Of a DNA stretch of 64,000 nt, positions 16,097-25,363 are shown piece by piece (position 1 is the first letter of the stretch; each line of letters opens with the position of its first letter). Made by a program: the position numbers and the translations under genes. This DNA is from JANJTB01 sp032027125 (GTDB lineage: Bacteria; Bacteroidota; Ignavibacteria; Kapaibacteriales; UBA2268), in the NCBI GenBank assembly GCA_032027125.1, contig JAVSMQ010000001.1, positions 2,766,075-2,830,074 of the forward strand, read 5' to 3'. The notes beneath the pieces were generated by a model. That model was not told the origin of the DNA. It was given only the letters and a program-made list of their open reading frames with translations, and ran no database searches.

Positions 16097-17506
16097 TTAA
16101 CCGGCATAAAAATATGAATTAATGAAACCTGCAGTGATAGATAATATTATGATTGAATACACTCCGAGTATTAAACCGGAGTATTTATCGAAAATGTCAT
16201 TTCTAAATGCATTGTTATAAATTACCAATATCAGTAAAGGCATTACCGGTATAAAATAAACGCCCCTGAGTCCATATATCACATTTGAACCAACCGGTGA
16301 ACCTGAAATGAGAAATACCAACATTACAGCCAGCAAACTGATAATACCGATTATGAGGGAAGTGTATTTAATTTTAGCAGTTAATATAATATCTTTGCTG
16401 CCGTTAAAAAGTGCAGCGGTTAAAATTACTAAAATATGAATAACAATCAAAAATTGAGAAGGCATTGCACCGGCATATCCAAAGTTTCCGAAAGACCCAA
16501 GTAACCATGATTTCCCCTGAGAAAATATGTTCATGAATATATTTCCGAAAGTCTGAAACGGATGCGACAATTGATACGCGAGATTTTTTGAACTGTCTGT
16601 CATAAAATCTGTCCGTACCTGAGCGCCGCCTGTAAATCCTGCGTTGCTGAGAATTGCATCCCACGATAATCCGGGAAGGAAAATGAGCAGAACGAAATAA
16701 GCTAAAATTAAATAATAAGTAATAGGATTTTTGAACTTACTTTTCGATACCATTAAAATTAGAAAAGGTATAAAATAGTATCCGTCACCGGCAAAACGTT
16801 GAAAAAAGCATACTATTACCAGCCAGATAATATCTTTTGCCTCGATATGACCATAATTGTACGTCATTTTCAGAATCATTGCAAATATCAAAAAACTCAG
16901 CGATATAGACAAACTGTCCGGTGATATAGAAACAGCCTGATATAATGTCATAGGTGAAACAGCAAAAAGTAATAAAACACCCTTGAAAAATGGTATTATT
17001 CTGATAGCGAAAAAGACTATTATAATATAAAAAGCAAGACCGGCTATTCTTGATGACCAAAGCAGATACAGCGGATTGGAATTGAATATTTTGCCTGCTG
17101 TTATGCCTGCCATATTAGGTATATAAGCAATTGGATTGAATCTGTATTCGGGCAGATTGTAAAATACTCGTTCATTTTTGTTTAGTTTGATTTTGGCATA
17201 ATTATCAACAGTCTGCTGTGAGATTTTCTCTTCGGCTGCGAAATTTATATTCTGAAAGGCTTTTGATGTTTGAATCAGCGACCTTGGCATCATAAATCCA
17301 ATTTCTTCGCCACTTTTTTCAGGTATAATCTGCCCTTCGCTTCTGACAAAAGCACTGAGAAAATGCCCGTCTTCGTTGACTGATTGAAACGGAGGATTCA
17401 AAAACACGAATAAAATGCCAAAAAGAAGAGCAACTACAACAAAAACGTATTCTTCGTTGATTCTGAAACTCTTGCTATTACTGATTTCTTTATCTGTCAT
17501 ATTCAT
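16097..17506 (-). CDS. DUF2142 polytopic membrane protein
   Basis: This 469-residue protein has about 10-12 predicted membrane spans. The first loop reads N-P-P-F-Q-S-V-N-E-D-G-H-F, matching the D-E-x-x-H-F motif after the first span in DUF2142 proteins. S-I-S-P-D-S-L-S is also typical. DUF2142 proteins resemble GT-C glycosyltransferases and are often linked to cell-surface polysaccharides. The upstream TPR gene ends one base before its start, so they form an operon. Confidence 0.75.
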   Translation of the reverse strand: MNMTDKEISNSKSFRINEEYVFVVVALLFGILFVFLNPPFQSVNEDGHFLSAFVRSEGQIIPEKSGEEIGFMMPRSLIQTSKAFQNINFAAEEKISQQTVDNYAKIKLNKNERVFYNLPEYRFNPIAYIPNMAGITAGKIFNSNPLYLLWSSRIAGLAFYIIIVFFAIRIIPFFKGVLLLFAVSPMTLYQAVSISPDSLSISLSFLIFAMILKMTYNYGHIEAKDIIWLVIVCFFQRFAGDGYYFIPFLILMVSKSKFKNPITYYLILAYFVLLIFLPGLSWDAILSNAGFTGGAQVRTDFMTDSSKNLAYQLSHPFQTFGNIFMNIFSQGKSWLLGSFGNFGYAGAMPSQFLIVIHILVILTAALFNGSKDIILTAKIKYTSLIIGIISLLAVMLVFLISGSPVGSNVIYGLRGVYFIPVMPLLILVIYNNAFRNDIFDKYSGLILGVYSIIILSITAGFINSYFYAG

Positions 17507-17507
17507 A

Positions 17508-18257
17508 TTATTTTTTTATTAAATCCAACAAATTTTGTGCATCCGTATTGGATGGATTTTGTGTGAGAATCATATTTGCATAATGGCTTACTGAATCCGG
17601 AATACCTTTAAAATAGTAACACCTGCCTAAACCGAGCATAGACTCAATATCCTGATTATCGCTGCGTAATGCAGCATAATAGTGAAACAATGCGGCATCG
17701 GTTTTGTTCCGGTTCAAATAGAATCCTGCAAGATTTCTGTTAATCAATAGCTGGTCTGGAGCTAATCTTACAGATGAAGCATATAATTTAAATGCTGAGA
17801 CTGTATCTCCTAATGCCAGATAGTATAAACCTTTATTTATTGTAGCGTTTGTAAGCAAATCGCGGGCAGGTTTCTCAATTGAATTATCGCCGCCGCCGCT
17901 TACTAATTCAATTGCTTTAGTCTGGTGACGAATAACCGAATCCATTTCGCCGTTCATAAAGAAGTAATACCCGACAAGCGTATGAAGCTTTGCATGATAA
18001 GGATACTTATCAATTAATGCCAGAAGTTCCTTTCCGCCAACCTTAATCATCTCAGTTCTAAGATCTTCGTTGGGGACTGCTGTTGCAGAATCAATCAATT
18101 TTATAGAACTGTCCCAAGGGTTAAAATAATCGGGCGCAGGAAGGATACTGAAAGAGATAACCAAAATGACCGCAAGAGAATACCAAATCAAAGCCGGTTT
18201 TTTACCGCTGTTATCAAACTCTTTTTGCTCTTTTTCTTTTTGCATTTTTAAATTCAA
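17508..18257 (-). CDS. Membrane-anchored tetratricopeptide-repeat protein
   Basis: This 249-residue protein has a short charged N-terminus, one transmembrane helix (about residues 25-42) and a C-terminal region of TPR repeats. Visible units include L-H-T-L-V-G-Y-Y-F-F-M-N-G-E, N-K-G-L-Y-Y-L-A-L-G-D and L-G-R-C-Y-Y-F-K-G-I-P. The repeats probably face the periplasm. It is the first gene of a two-gene operon with the DUF2142 protein and may act as its partner. The start could be the internal Met at codon 5. Confidence 0.75.
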   Translation of the reverse strand: MNLKMQKEKEQKEFDNSGKKPALIWYSLAVILVISFSILPAPDYFNPWDSSIKLIDSATAVPNEDLRTEMIKVGGKELLALIDKYPYHAKLHTLVGYYFFMNGEMDSVIRHQTKAIELVSGGGDNSIEKPARDLLTNATINKGLYYLALGDTVSAFKLYASSVRLAPDQLLINRNLAGFYLNRNKTDAALFHYYAALRSDNQDIESMLGLGRCYYFKGIPDSVSHYANMILTQNPSNTDAQNLLDLIKK

Positions 18258-18666
18258 TCCTCAGATTAATATTCAGCAATTATGTCAAAAGTAATAGAAA
18301 AAATACACTAAACTGAAATTCAAAGTATGTATTTATTTTGAATTTGCAAAAAATAATTGTTGCAAAAATGAATTAATTGAAACAAGTTATACGAAATAAT
18401 GTAATTCTACCGTCAGGTTTGGTGTAAATCATGTATTTTGACAATGATTTTATGAATATTCAGCAGGTATAAGAAATCTTATAATTTTATCAATTAAAGT
18501 TAATTTGTCTATTCTAAATCAATCGGGAGCTGCTGGATTTATATGCCGGCAAATTATTTATGAACAATTTTAGACTTAATTCGTCAAATTATAATTATTG
18601 TGTGGTCTTTTTTGGTTTTCATGTGTCATTATAATAGATTGTTTAACAAAGTAATTTTATAATATT
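18258..18666. other. Non-coding divergent intergenic region
   Basis: This AT-rich stretch of about 410 bases lies between divergently transcribed genes. It must contain their promoters. I see no ORF, palindrome or repeat that I can name. Confidence 0.5.
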
Positions 18667-21441
18667 ATGTTTAAAAAGATTTTAACTATCTTTGGTTTGG
18701 TTTTGGTATTGAATATTACCACTTATTCTCAGGCGCTTTTTCAACCGGATAATTTAAATTTTGAAAAAGGTGTACCCGGATTAAAGCCTCCTTCCTGGTC
18801 TTTTTCACGAAAATTGGATGAAGCAGGTTTAGTAATTGAAACAAGTGAAGTAAATCCTGCTGAGGGAGATTTTTGCGTTCTTCTGACCAATCCCAAAGAA
18901 AACATGGATAGTGAGAGTTACGACGGCAATGCTCTTCCTGTTTATCAGGTTCTGGATGCATTACCCTATAGAAATAAGACAATAAAACTTTCTGCTTCTG
19001 CAAGAATTGAAAGTGATGTACTTGTTTCCAAAGGTCAGTTATGGGTTATAGGAAGGCTGTCAAAAGATTCAGTTACAGTAACTATGTATCAGGATGAGAC
19101 TCCAATTAAATCTAATAAGTGGCAGAGATATGAGATTACTTTCAAGGTTCCCGTCGAAACAAACGAACTTAGGATTGGAATACTTCTAAAAGGACCCGGC
19201 AAATTATGGGCTGACGATTTTAAACTTGAAGTTATTCAGCCAACAGGCTCTATTGATGAACCTGCAAAAGAGATAGGAATTCAGGAACTTAAAAATCTGA
19301 CTGCTTTAACGAAACTTTGGGGTTATCTTAACTTTTTTAATCCTGCAGACAATTTAAATACAGTACAAAATGAAGAACTTACATTTTGGGCAATATCTAA
19401 TGCAGAAAAAGTAAAAAATGATAAGGAATTAATATCATTTCTTGATAAATATTCCAAAATATTATCGCCGGTTTCTACTGTTAATCAGCTTCAGAAATCA
19501 CATGAATATAAAAAGCCGCAGGGAACTCTGGATTACAAAGCACTTGCCATGCAGTACAAAGGCGGTCCTGTTGAAAGAGCAGACGATATTTATTCGGCAA
19601 ACATTGCTAATGTATTTGCAACAACCAGAAAAAGAGAAGCGTCAGTCGTCCAGATTATTGATGCACTGAAATATAAGAATAAAAAAATTAAAATTAGTGC
19701 TTCAATTAAGGTGCAGCAGGCATCCCCGGGTGCAAATGCACAAATCTGGGCTAAAGCCGAAAGAATTGCATCAAACGAATATGTCGTTGCAACAAGTATA
19801 AATACTCCCGCTATGGCTGATACCTGGCGAAAATATGAAGTAGATATGGAACTCCCCGATGATATTTATACAATTAAGCTTGCATTAGTATTTTTGGGTG
19901 AAGGAAAAGTATATTTTGATGATGTACGAATAGATGTTATAGATAATGAAAAGAAAACCGATGAAATTCCACTTATGAATCAGGGATTTGAGTCTCTCGA
20001 CAAATCAGGTCTTCCGCTGAACTGGATGTTTGAACCTTCTGTGTTAAGTGCAGGTTATATGGTCAGTGCTGATGATAAGGAAAGTACAAAAGGAAAAACT
20101 TCTCTGGTAATTGAATCCGAAATGGAAAACAGAATTAAATATCCAATCATCGGTGAAATATATTCTAATAAAATTGCTGATGATATTTATCTGCATCATC
20201 CATATATATATTACGCCGATAATGAAGGTACCCTGCCTAAGATGTCTTCTGTTGGATTTAAAACCCCGGGTAAACCTTCCGGTTACCAGCCAAATGTCAA
20301 CGACAGATATACGCGTCTGGCATCTGTTATTAAATTATGGAATACTATAAAACATTTCGGTCCTTCAGCAATTGATGATGCTTCACTTGATTCTGTTTTA
20401 ACTTTTGCTGTCAGCAAAGCTTTTAAAGATAATTCCACAGAAGAATTTCTTTCAACACTGCGTTCAATGCTTCTTGTAACAAATGACATTAAAGCAATTG
20501 CTTGGAGTTCACTAAAATCCAATGACTATACATTCCCACTGGTATTGAGAGAAATCTCAAACCGTACTTATGTGAGTATAGTTGTTGATACTACTCTTGG
20601 AATTAGTGCCGGTGATGAACTTACTCATATCAATGATCAACCGGTATCTGAAGTATTGACAAATATTATGAATATGATTCCCGGAGATAATTTAAGTTTT
20701 AAATATATTAAAGCCCTTGCCGAAATCAGAGCCGGTGAAAAAGGTACATCTGAAATGATGACTTTCAAAAAAGCTGACGGCAGCTTAATCAATATCAAAT
20801 TATCAAGAACGGCTTTGATGCAGAACATATTCGAACCCAGACCGATTCAGGTAGTTGAGTTGGATTCGGGTTATGTTTATATTGACCTGACCGGCATGGA
20901 TGATGCAAGATTAAAAGACTTTGTCGAGCCATTAGCACAGAGAGGTGCCTATATATTTGATATGAGAGGTTTTAGCAGCATAAGCGAACATTTTCTTAAT
21001 TTTTTTACAAAAGACAGCATCAGAAACGCATCATGGGAAATCCCTGTTTATACTTTCCCGAATAAGGAAAATATTTCTAAAAGTAAATTCGGTGACGGAT
21101 ATTTGAAAGGTAACGGTAAACTTGCAGGCAAAAAGATTATATTTCTTACTGATGAAAGAACTACCGGTTATGCTGAAGCAATTATTTCCGTTGTGAAAGC
21201 CGGTAAGATTGGAAAAATTGCAGGCAGTTCAACTTCCGGAAGTGCTTCCGAAGCCATGCCGATAAGACTTTACGGTGACTTTAATGTATCTTTTGCAGGG
21301 CTTTCGGTTTATTCTCCTGATGGTAAATTACTTTTCGGAAAAAGTATCGAACCGGATATTGAGATTAACTATGAAATCCCAAATTCACCAAACCAACTTG
21401 ACAATGTTATACAAAAAGCATTGCAGATATTGAAAAATTGA
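18667..21441 (+). CDS. Secreted S41-peptidase-like protein, probably catalytically altered
   Basis: This 924-residue protein has a signal peptide ending T-Y-S-Q-A. Two similar beta-sandwich, carbohydrate-binding-like modules follow (about 25-195 and 295-440), each with a Y-K/R-N-K-x-I-K-x-S-A-S strand and an F-D-D-V or A-D-D-F end. After a helical region about 560-620, a PDZ-like segment (I-S-A-G-D-E-L-T-H-I-N-D-Q-P) leads into an S41/C-terminal-protease-like domain (about 725-924) with Y-I-D-L-T-G-M and F-D-M-R-G-F. In the usual nucleophile segment S-x-A-E, this protein reads T-G-Y-A-E with Gly at 834, so hydrolysis is doubtful. It may bind rather than cut peptides. Confidence 0.72.
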   Translation: MFKKILTIFGLVLVLNITTYSQALFQPDNLNFEKGVPGLKPPSWSFSRKLDEAGLVIETSEVNPAEGDFCVLLTNPKENMDSESYDGNALPVYQVLDALPYRNKTIKLSASARIESDVLVSKGQLWVIGRLSKDSVTVTMYQDETPIKSNKWQRYEITFKVPVETNELRIGILLKGPGKLWADDFKLEVIQPTGSIDEPAKEIGIQELKNLTALTKLWGYLNFFNPADNLNTVQNEELTFWAISNAEKVKNDKELISFLDKYSKILSPVSTVNQLQKSHEYKKPQGTLDYKALAMQYKGGPVERADDIYSANIANVFATTRKREASVVQIIDALKYKNKKIKISASIKVQQASPGANAQIWAKAERIASNEYVVATSINTPAMADTWRKYEVDMELPDDIYTIKLALVFLGEGKVYFDDVRIDVIDNEKKTDEIPLMNQGFESLDKSGLPLNWMFEPSVLSAGYMVSADDKESTKGKTSLVIESEMENRIKYPIIGEIYSNKIADDIYLHHPYIYYADNEGTLPKMSSVGFKTPGKPSGYQPNVNDRYTRLASVIKLWNTIKHFGPSAIDDASLDSVLTFAVSKAFKDNSTEEFLSTLRSMLLVTNDIKAIAWSSLKSNDYTFPLVLREISNRTYVSIVVDTTLGISAGDELTHINDQPVSEVLTNIMNMIPGDNLSFKYIKALAEIRAGEKGTSEMMTFKKADGSLINIKLSRTALMQNIFEPRPIQVVELDSGYVYIDLTGMDDARLKDFVEPLAQRGAYIFDMRGFSSISEHFLNFFTKDSIRNASWEIPVYTFPNKENISKSKFGDGYLKGNGKLAGKKIIFLTDERTTGYAEAIISVVKAGKIGKIAGSSTSGSASEAMPIRLYGDFNVSFAGLSVYSPDGKLLFGKSIEPDIEINYEIPNSPNQLDNVIQKALQILKN

Positions 21442-21488
21442 GTATTTTTGAGTAGATTTATTAATTGTATTTATTATAAAGGTGTCAA

Positions 21489-21869
21489 ATGACAATTCAA
21501 TCGAAACTTATGGTTCTTATAGCGGTACTGGTTTTTGCTGCTGCTTCGGTTTTTGCGGAAACAAAAGAGATAAAGGTAAAGACTAATCTTCACTGCGGTT
21601 CATGTGCTTCAAAAATCGAAAAAGGTTTGAAGAAAACTGACGGTGTTATAAAATCAAAAGCAAATGTCGAAACTAAGGTAGTTACAATAAAGTATGATGA
21701 ATCAGTTACAGATGAAACAAAACTGACAAAACGTATTTCTGATTTGGGTTATAATGCCGAATTAGTTAAAAATTCTGATGACAAATGCAGTACAGAATGC
21801 AAATCAACAAAAACTGCGGGTAAAGACTGCTGCGATACTAAAGCAACAAAATCTGCACCTAAGAAATAA
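21489..21869 (+). CDS. Periplasmic heavy-metal-associated (HMA) protein, MerP-like
   Basis: This 126-residue protein has a signal peptide (residues 1-23) followed by an HMA domain with the metal site N-L-H-C-G-S-C (C-x-x-C). It binds soft metals such as copper, mercury or zinc. The C-terminal tail is unusual: it adds Cys pairs (C-S-T-E-C, D-C-C-D) among lysines and may offer extra metal ligands. No metal-transport ATPase lies next to it. A strong terminator follows. Confidence 0.85.
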   Translation: MTIQSKLMVLIAVLVFAAASVFAETKEIKVKTNLHCGSCASKIEKGLKKTDGVIKSKANVETKVVTIKYDESVTDETKLTKRISDLGYNAELVKNSDDKCSTECKSTKTAGKDCCDTKATKSAPKK

Positions 21870-21919
21870 TTCTGTAAATTGATTTTAAAACTCTGAAAAC
21901 GGTTTTTTTGATTAATTCA

Positions 21920-21974
21920 GGGGTATCTGTCTGATTAGGAAATTATCTAATCAAAGTAAGATACCCCTTTTTTT
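21920..21974 (+). terminator. Rho-independent terminator after the HMA gene
   Basis: The arms GGGGTATCT (21920-21928) and AGATACCCC (21959-21967) pair perfectly and are followed by seven T. A second stem, GATTAG/CTAATC, folds inside the loop. Confidence 0.85.
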
Positions 21975-22009
21975 ATTTTTGCAATGACTATCATAATCGG
22001 AATCAACTA

Positions 22010-22034
22010 TTCCGAAGGTTTTGAGCCTTCGGAA
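22010..22034. repeat. CCTTCCGAAGG palindrome, copy 3
   Basis: TTCCGAAGG (22010-22018) pairs with CCTTCGGAA (22026-22034). It lies 17 bases beyond the stop of the first T9SS cargo paralogue on the minus strand and probably acts as its terminator. The stop codon plus palindrome together recur as a scar at 56021-56082. Confidence 0.75.
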
Positions 22035-22050
22035 GGGTTGATTCTTATAA

Positions 22051-23418
22051 TCAATTCAAAAATAAAGTCATTGTTCTGTTGTATTTTCCGTTAGACAGCA
22101 CTACAATATACATTCCCTTTGGCAAGTTGCCTGCTTCACATTTCATTGTACCATTTCCCGTAGAGGAATCGTAAACTATTTCAGGATTCAGCTCTCCGGC
22201 TGACCTGCCGAGATAGTCATAAATCTCTACTTTCATACTGCCAAGATTTACAGGCTCAACACCAAAATCTATGCTGAATCTATCACGGGCAGGATTTGGG
22301 TATAGTCTGTTCATAAAAAGCTGATTCGATGGCGTTTCAACACTAGTTGGATTTGTGATAATTAAAAAACCTTCATAGCCATTTGGTAGATATACTTCAC
22401 CATTTGATAATGTTATTGCATGACTTATTGTAATTTCGCTTTTAAGACCTATATTTCGATAGTTTATACTTGTTTTATTCAAATCTTTGTCAATTACAAA
22501 AATACTGTCGCCATTTGGAGTATCTGAGGAATGTATTTTAACATATAAATTCTTATTCTTATCAAATGCTAAATTAACAAAATTTTTCATTGGTTTTCCG
22601 TCATTTAACAAGTTGAAATAAAAATCAAGATTAGTAAATTGATTCCCGTCGTATTTTGCAAAATGAAAGGCTTCATCATTATTAGTATAAATAAAATATA
22701 AACTTTCATCATATAATTTGAAATCTGAAATTTGATAATTACTGCTTTTGATATTTTTGTAGAAACTAACCGTATCAACCTTTTTTTCTTTTATATCGTA
22801 GTATGCAAGTGTTATCATGTGATTTATAAAATAAATCTTATCATCTATTTTATGAAGCTTGCCACCAGCCGGATACGGATGAAAATACTTATTACTTGCT
22901 CCGTCAATCAAAAGTTTACAATCTTTACCGTCGTAAACTAATAATTTTGCATTTGATTTAATAAATAAATTCCCATCATTATCTACTGTCATTGCATCTA
23001 TTTGTTTTATAGAGTTTGCTTTAATTAATGAATCATAAACAGTAAATTTTGTCCCTGTTTGTTTATATAGTCCTCCTCCGTTAAAACTGAACCAAAAACT
23101 ATTATCTTTGTCTTTTAAAAAACCGGTCAAATAATTATAACTCACTAAAGTATCTTGAATTATTTCATGTAATCCAAATTTTATAAAATGATTGTTATAA
23201 TAATAAAATAAATACAAATCCTTCATAATAGAATCTTTTGAATTATTCCAAAGATTCCCATAGAAAATAATTGTATCTCCGAAATTATAACAATAAGCAC
23301 CACGAATACTGATTCTATGATTATCATCAAATTTATCGAATATTTTGATTTCGGCTGAAAAACACATTGATGACGATAAAATGAAAAATAATGAAATAAG
23401 AAGACAACTTTTTTTCAT
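22051..23418 (-). CDS. Secreted T9SS cargo protein, paralogue A
   Basis: This 455-residue protein has an N-terminal signal peptide and a C-terminal type IX sorting domain (about 375-455) with Y-P-N-P-A-R-D-R-F-S-I-D-F, E-I-Y-D-Y-L-G-R and G-M-Y-I-V-V-L-S-N-G-K. The central part contains repeated short strands such as N-N-H-F-I-K-F, F-W-F-S-F-N-G-G-G-L-Y-K and L-Y-F-I-Y-T-N-N, resembling beta-propeller repeats. It should be exported through the outer membrane and attached to or released from the surface. A tandem paralogue lies just upstream (23616-24968). The sorting domains of the two are nearly identical while the propeller parts have diverged. Confidence 0.8.
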   Translation of the reverse strand: MKKSCLLISLFFILSSSMCFSAEIKIFDKFDDNHRISIRGAYCYNFGDTIIFYGNLWNNSKDSIMKDLYLFYYYNNHFIKFGLHEIIQDTLVSYNYLTGFLKDKDNSFWFSFNGGGLYKQTGTKFTVYDSLIKANSIKQIDAMTVDNDGNLFIKSNAKLLVYDGKDCKLLIDGASNKYFHPYPAGGKLHKIDDKIYFINHMITLAYYDIKEKKVDTVSFYKNIKSSNYQISDFKLYDESLYFIYTNNDEAFHFAKYDGNQFTNLDFYFNLLNDGKPMKNFVNLAFDKNKNLYVKIHSSDTPNGDSIFVIDKDLNKTSINYRNIGLKSEITISHAITLSNGEVYLPNGYEGFLIITNPTSVETPSNQLFMNRLYPNPARDRFSIDFGVEPVNLGSMKVEIYDYLGRSAGELNPEIVYDSSTGNGTMKCEAGNLPKGMYIVVLSNGKYNRTMTLFLN

Positions 23419-23429
23419 GTCAAACCTCC

Positions 23430-23560
23430 ATTATAATAAACAATTATTTAAAAAAGCAACGATTTTTGTCGCCACATCTATATTAAAAAACTAATTATCA
23501 ATAATCAAAATTCCTATCTCAAATATAAAAAGAATTGAAATAATTTCCAAATATTATTTG
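23430..23560. repeat. Duplicated upstream region, copy 1
   Basis: About 130 bases upstream of paralogue A match 25125-25261 almost exactly, including CGCCACATCTATATTAAAAA and AGAATTGAAATAATTTCC. It probably holds the promoter of the gene. The duplication marks the unit of tandem gene duplication. Confidence 0.8.
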
Positions 23561-23570
23561 ATATTATTTA

Positions 23571-23602
23571 CCCTTCCGAAGGTTTAGCAGCCTTCGGAAG
23601 GG
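23571..23602. repeat. CCTTCCGAAGG palindrome, copy 4
   Basis: The arms 23571-23582 and 23591-23602 form a perfect 12-base stem. It lies 14 bases beyond the stop of paralogue B on the minus strand and is the likely terminator of that gene. Confidence 0.8.
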
Positions 23603-23615
23603 TTTATTCTACTAA

Positions 23616-24968
23616 TCAATTCAAAAATAGTGTCATTGTTCTGTTGTATTTACCGTTTGACAGCACTACTATATACATCCCTTTGGGTAAGTTGCCGGCT
23701 TCACATTTCATCGTACCTTTTCCGGTAGAGGAATCGTAAACTATTTCAGGATTCAGCTCTCCGGCTGACCTGCCAAGATAATCATAAATCTCTACTTTCA
23801 TATTGCCAAGATTTACAGACTCAACACCAAAATCTATGCTAAATCTATCACGGGCAGGATTGGGGTAAATTTTGTTCAAAAAAAGTAGATTTGATGGTGA
23901 CTCTACCGAGGTAGGAGAATGGATTTTAAGTAATCCTCTATTCGACAATGAAATGAATATATCTCCATTGGACATTTTGAAAACACCACTCATGGATAAT
24001 AAACTTTTAACTAAATGATGATATTGAATATTTTTTACATTCAAATTTTTATCAATAATATACAAACTATCAGTACTCTTTGGTGAGTTGTAGGTTGTAA
24101 GTAGGAATAAATTACCCTCATTATCAAAATCAAAATTATATCCATCTGACAATGGAACTAAATCTAAATAATAATCAAGATTTGTAAGAGAAGTACCATC
24201 ATATTTAGCAAAATGATATTTACCCCAGGAATAATAAGTTAAATACAATTCATCTCCAATTTTTTTTAATCTTGCAAGATTGTAGTAACTCGGATTATTT
24301 AGCAAATCATCAAATTCCTTAAAATCATTAACTTTACCTGTTTCAAAATCATATATTGAAAACCGGTTAGTCATATTTCTAAAAATTAATTTATCCCCAA
24401 TAAGGAAAATACTATTATTAGATAAAGAATTTGGTAGGATATTATATTCTGATGGGTCGTCAAAAATTTTTTCAATATCTTTTCCATCAAATTTGAATAA
24501 ACGAATATTGTTTTGAATATATATATTGCCATTTTTATCTGATGTTATTCCATTAATTTTTGATAGTTTTCCATCAGCAAATAATGAATCATAATTACTG
24601 AATTTTCCTTTTGAATATTTATACAGTCCTCCTGCATCAAATCCAAATAGAAAATCACCATTTTCATATTTATAGAATGATGTCATAAAACTATATGAAC
24701 CGAATACTTTTTTAACAAATTCAGACAAGTAATGCTCGTGAAATTCACCATCGTAATACATAAACAATCTGGTGCTTATTATACTTGAATCTTGATTTAT
24801 TATTATCCCATAGAAAATAATAGTATCTCCAACATTATAAGTATATCCTTGATTATGAATAGAAAATTCATTATAATTGTCTATCATAGATAATTTCTGT
24901 GAGAAGGAATTATTATGAAAGTAAATAAATATTGTAATAATTAGTAAGTATTTGATTACATTTTTCAT
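23616..24968 (-). CDS. Secreted T9SS cargo protein, paralogue B
   Basis: This 450-residue protein has the same plan as the downstream paralogue: signal peptide ending near F-S-Q, a propeller-like region with F-L-F-G-F-D-A-G-G-L-Y-K and L-Y-L-T-Y-Y-S-W-G-K, and a type IX sorting domain from about residue 370 (K-I-Y-P-N-P-A-R-D-R-F). The sorting domain differs from that of paralogue A by only a few residues. A sorting role for that domain is known for the family; the function of the exported part is not. A short leader ORF with a C-tract (plus strand) lies directly upstream. Confidence 0.8.
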   Translation of the reverse strand: MKNVIKYLLIITIFIYFHNNSFSQKLSMIDNYNEFSIHNQGYTYNVGDTIIFYGIIINQDSSIISTRLFMYYDGEFHEHYLSEFVKKVFGSYSFMTSFYKYENGDFLFGFDAGGLYKYSKGKFSNYDSLFADGKLSKINGITSDKNGNIYIQNNIRLFKFDGKDIEKIFDDPSEYNILPNSLSNNSIFLIGDKLIFRNMTNRFSIYDFETGKVNDFKEFDDLLNNPSYYNLARLKKIGDELYLTYYSWGKYHFAKYDGTSLTNLDYYLDLVPLSDGYNFDFDNEGNLFLLTTYNSPKSTDSLYIIDKNLNVKNIQYHHLVKSLLSMSGVFKMSNGDIFISLSNRGLLKIHSPTSVESPSNLLFLNKIYPNPARDRFSIDFGVESVNLGNMKVEIYDYLGRSAGELNPEIVYDSSTGKGTMKCEAGNLPKGMYIVVLSNGKYNRTMTLFLN

Positions 24969-25124
24969 TTAATTATTCCACCTGTAAAACTAACAAAAAA
25001 CATGACTGCGATAATAATTATCGCGGGGAAGAAAAGACGGAAATTGCGTAAGTGCTTGAATTGCAAGGGTTTACCCCCCCCCAATTTCAGCAGCCGAGTA
25101 AGCATAAAATGAATTTATCATTTC
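24969..25124 (-). other. Leader region with 9-base homopolymer tract
   Basis: This segment separates paralogue B from its copy of the duplicated promoter. On the minus strand an ATG at about 25112 opens a frame that reaches a run of nine G (25074-25082 as C on plus) and then stops. With one G fewer the frame would continue for about 35 codons through a hydrophobic stretch and end in a TGA overlapping the paralogue B ATG. An 8-base inverted repeat (GCGATAAT/ATTATCGC) is centred at 25016. Whether this is a phase-variable leader or debris is open. Confidence 0.35.
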
Positions 25125-25261
25125 AAACCTTTAATATTAATAAACAATTATGTAATTAAATGACGATTTCAGTCGCCACATCTATATTAAAAAAACTAAT
25201 TGTCAATAATCAAAATTCCTATCTCAAATATAAAAAGAATTGAAATAATTTCCAAATATTT
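25125..25261. repeat. Duplicated upstream region, copy 2
   Basis: This is the near-identical partner of 23430-23560. It lies further from its gene (paralogue B) than copy 1 does, because about 156 extra bases intervene. The remaining 100 bases up to pdxA show nothing that I can name. Confidence 0.8.
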
Positions 25262-25363
25262 TTTTTTATTTTTTCCATTTTTCGAAGATTCCGAACATTC
25301 AAAATGTTAAAGAAAAATTGATAAATGAAATGTTTTCGTTCAGCAACAAATTCTTATTTACAA

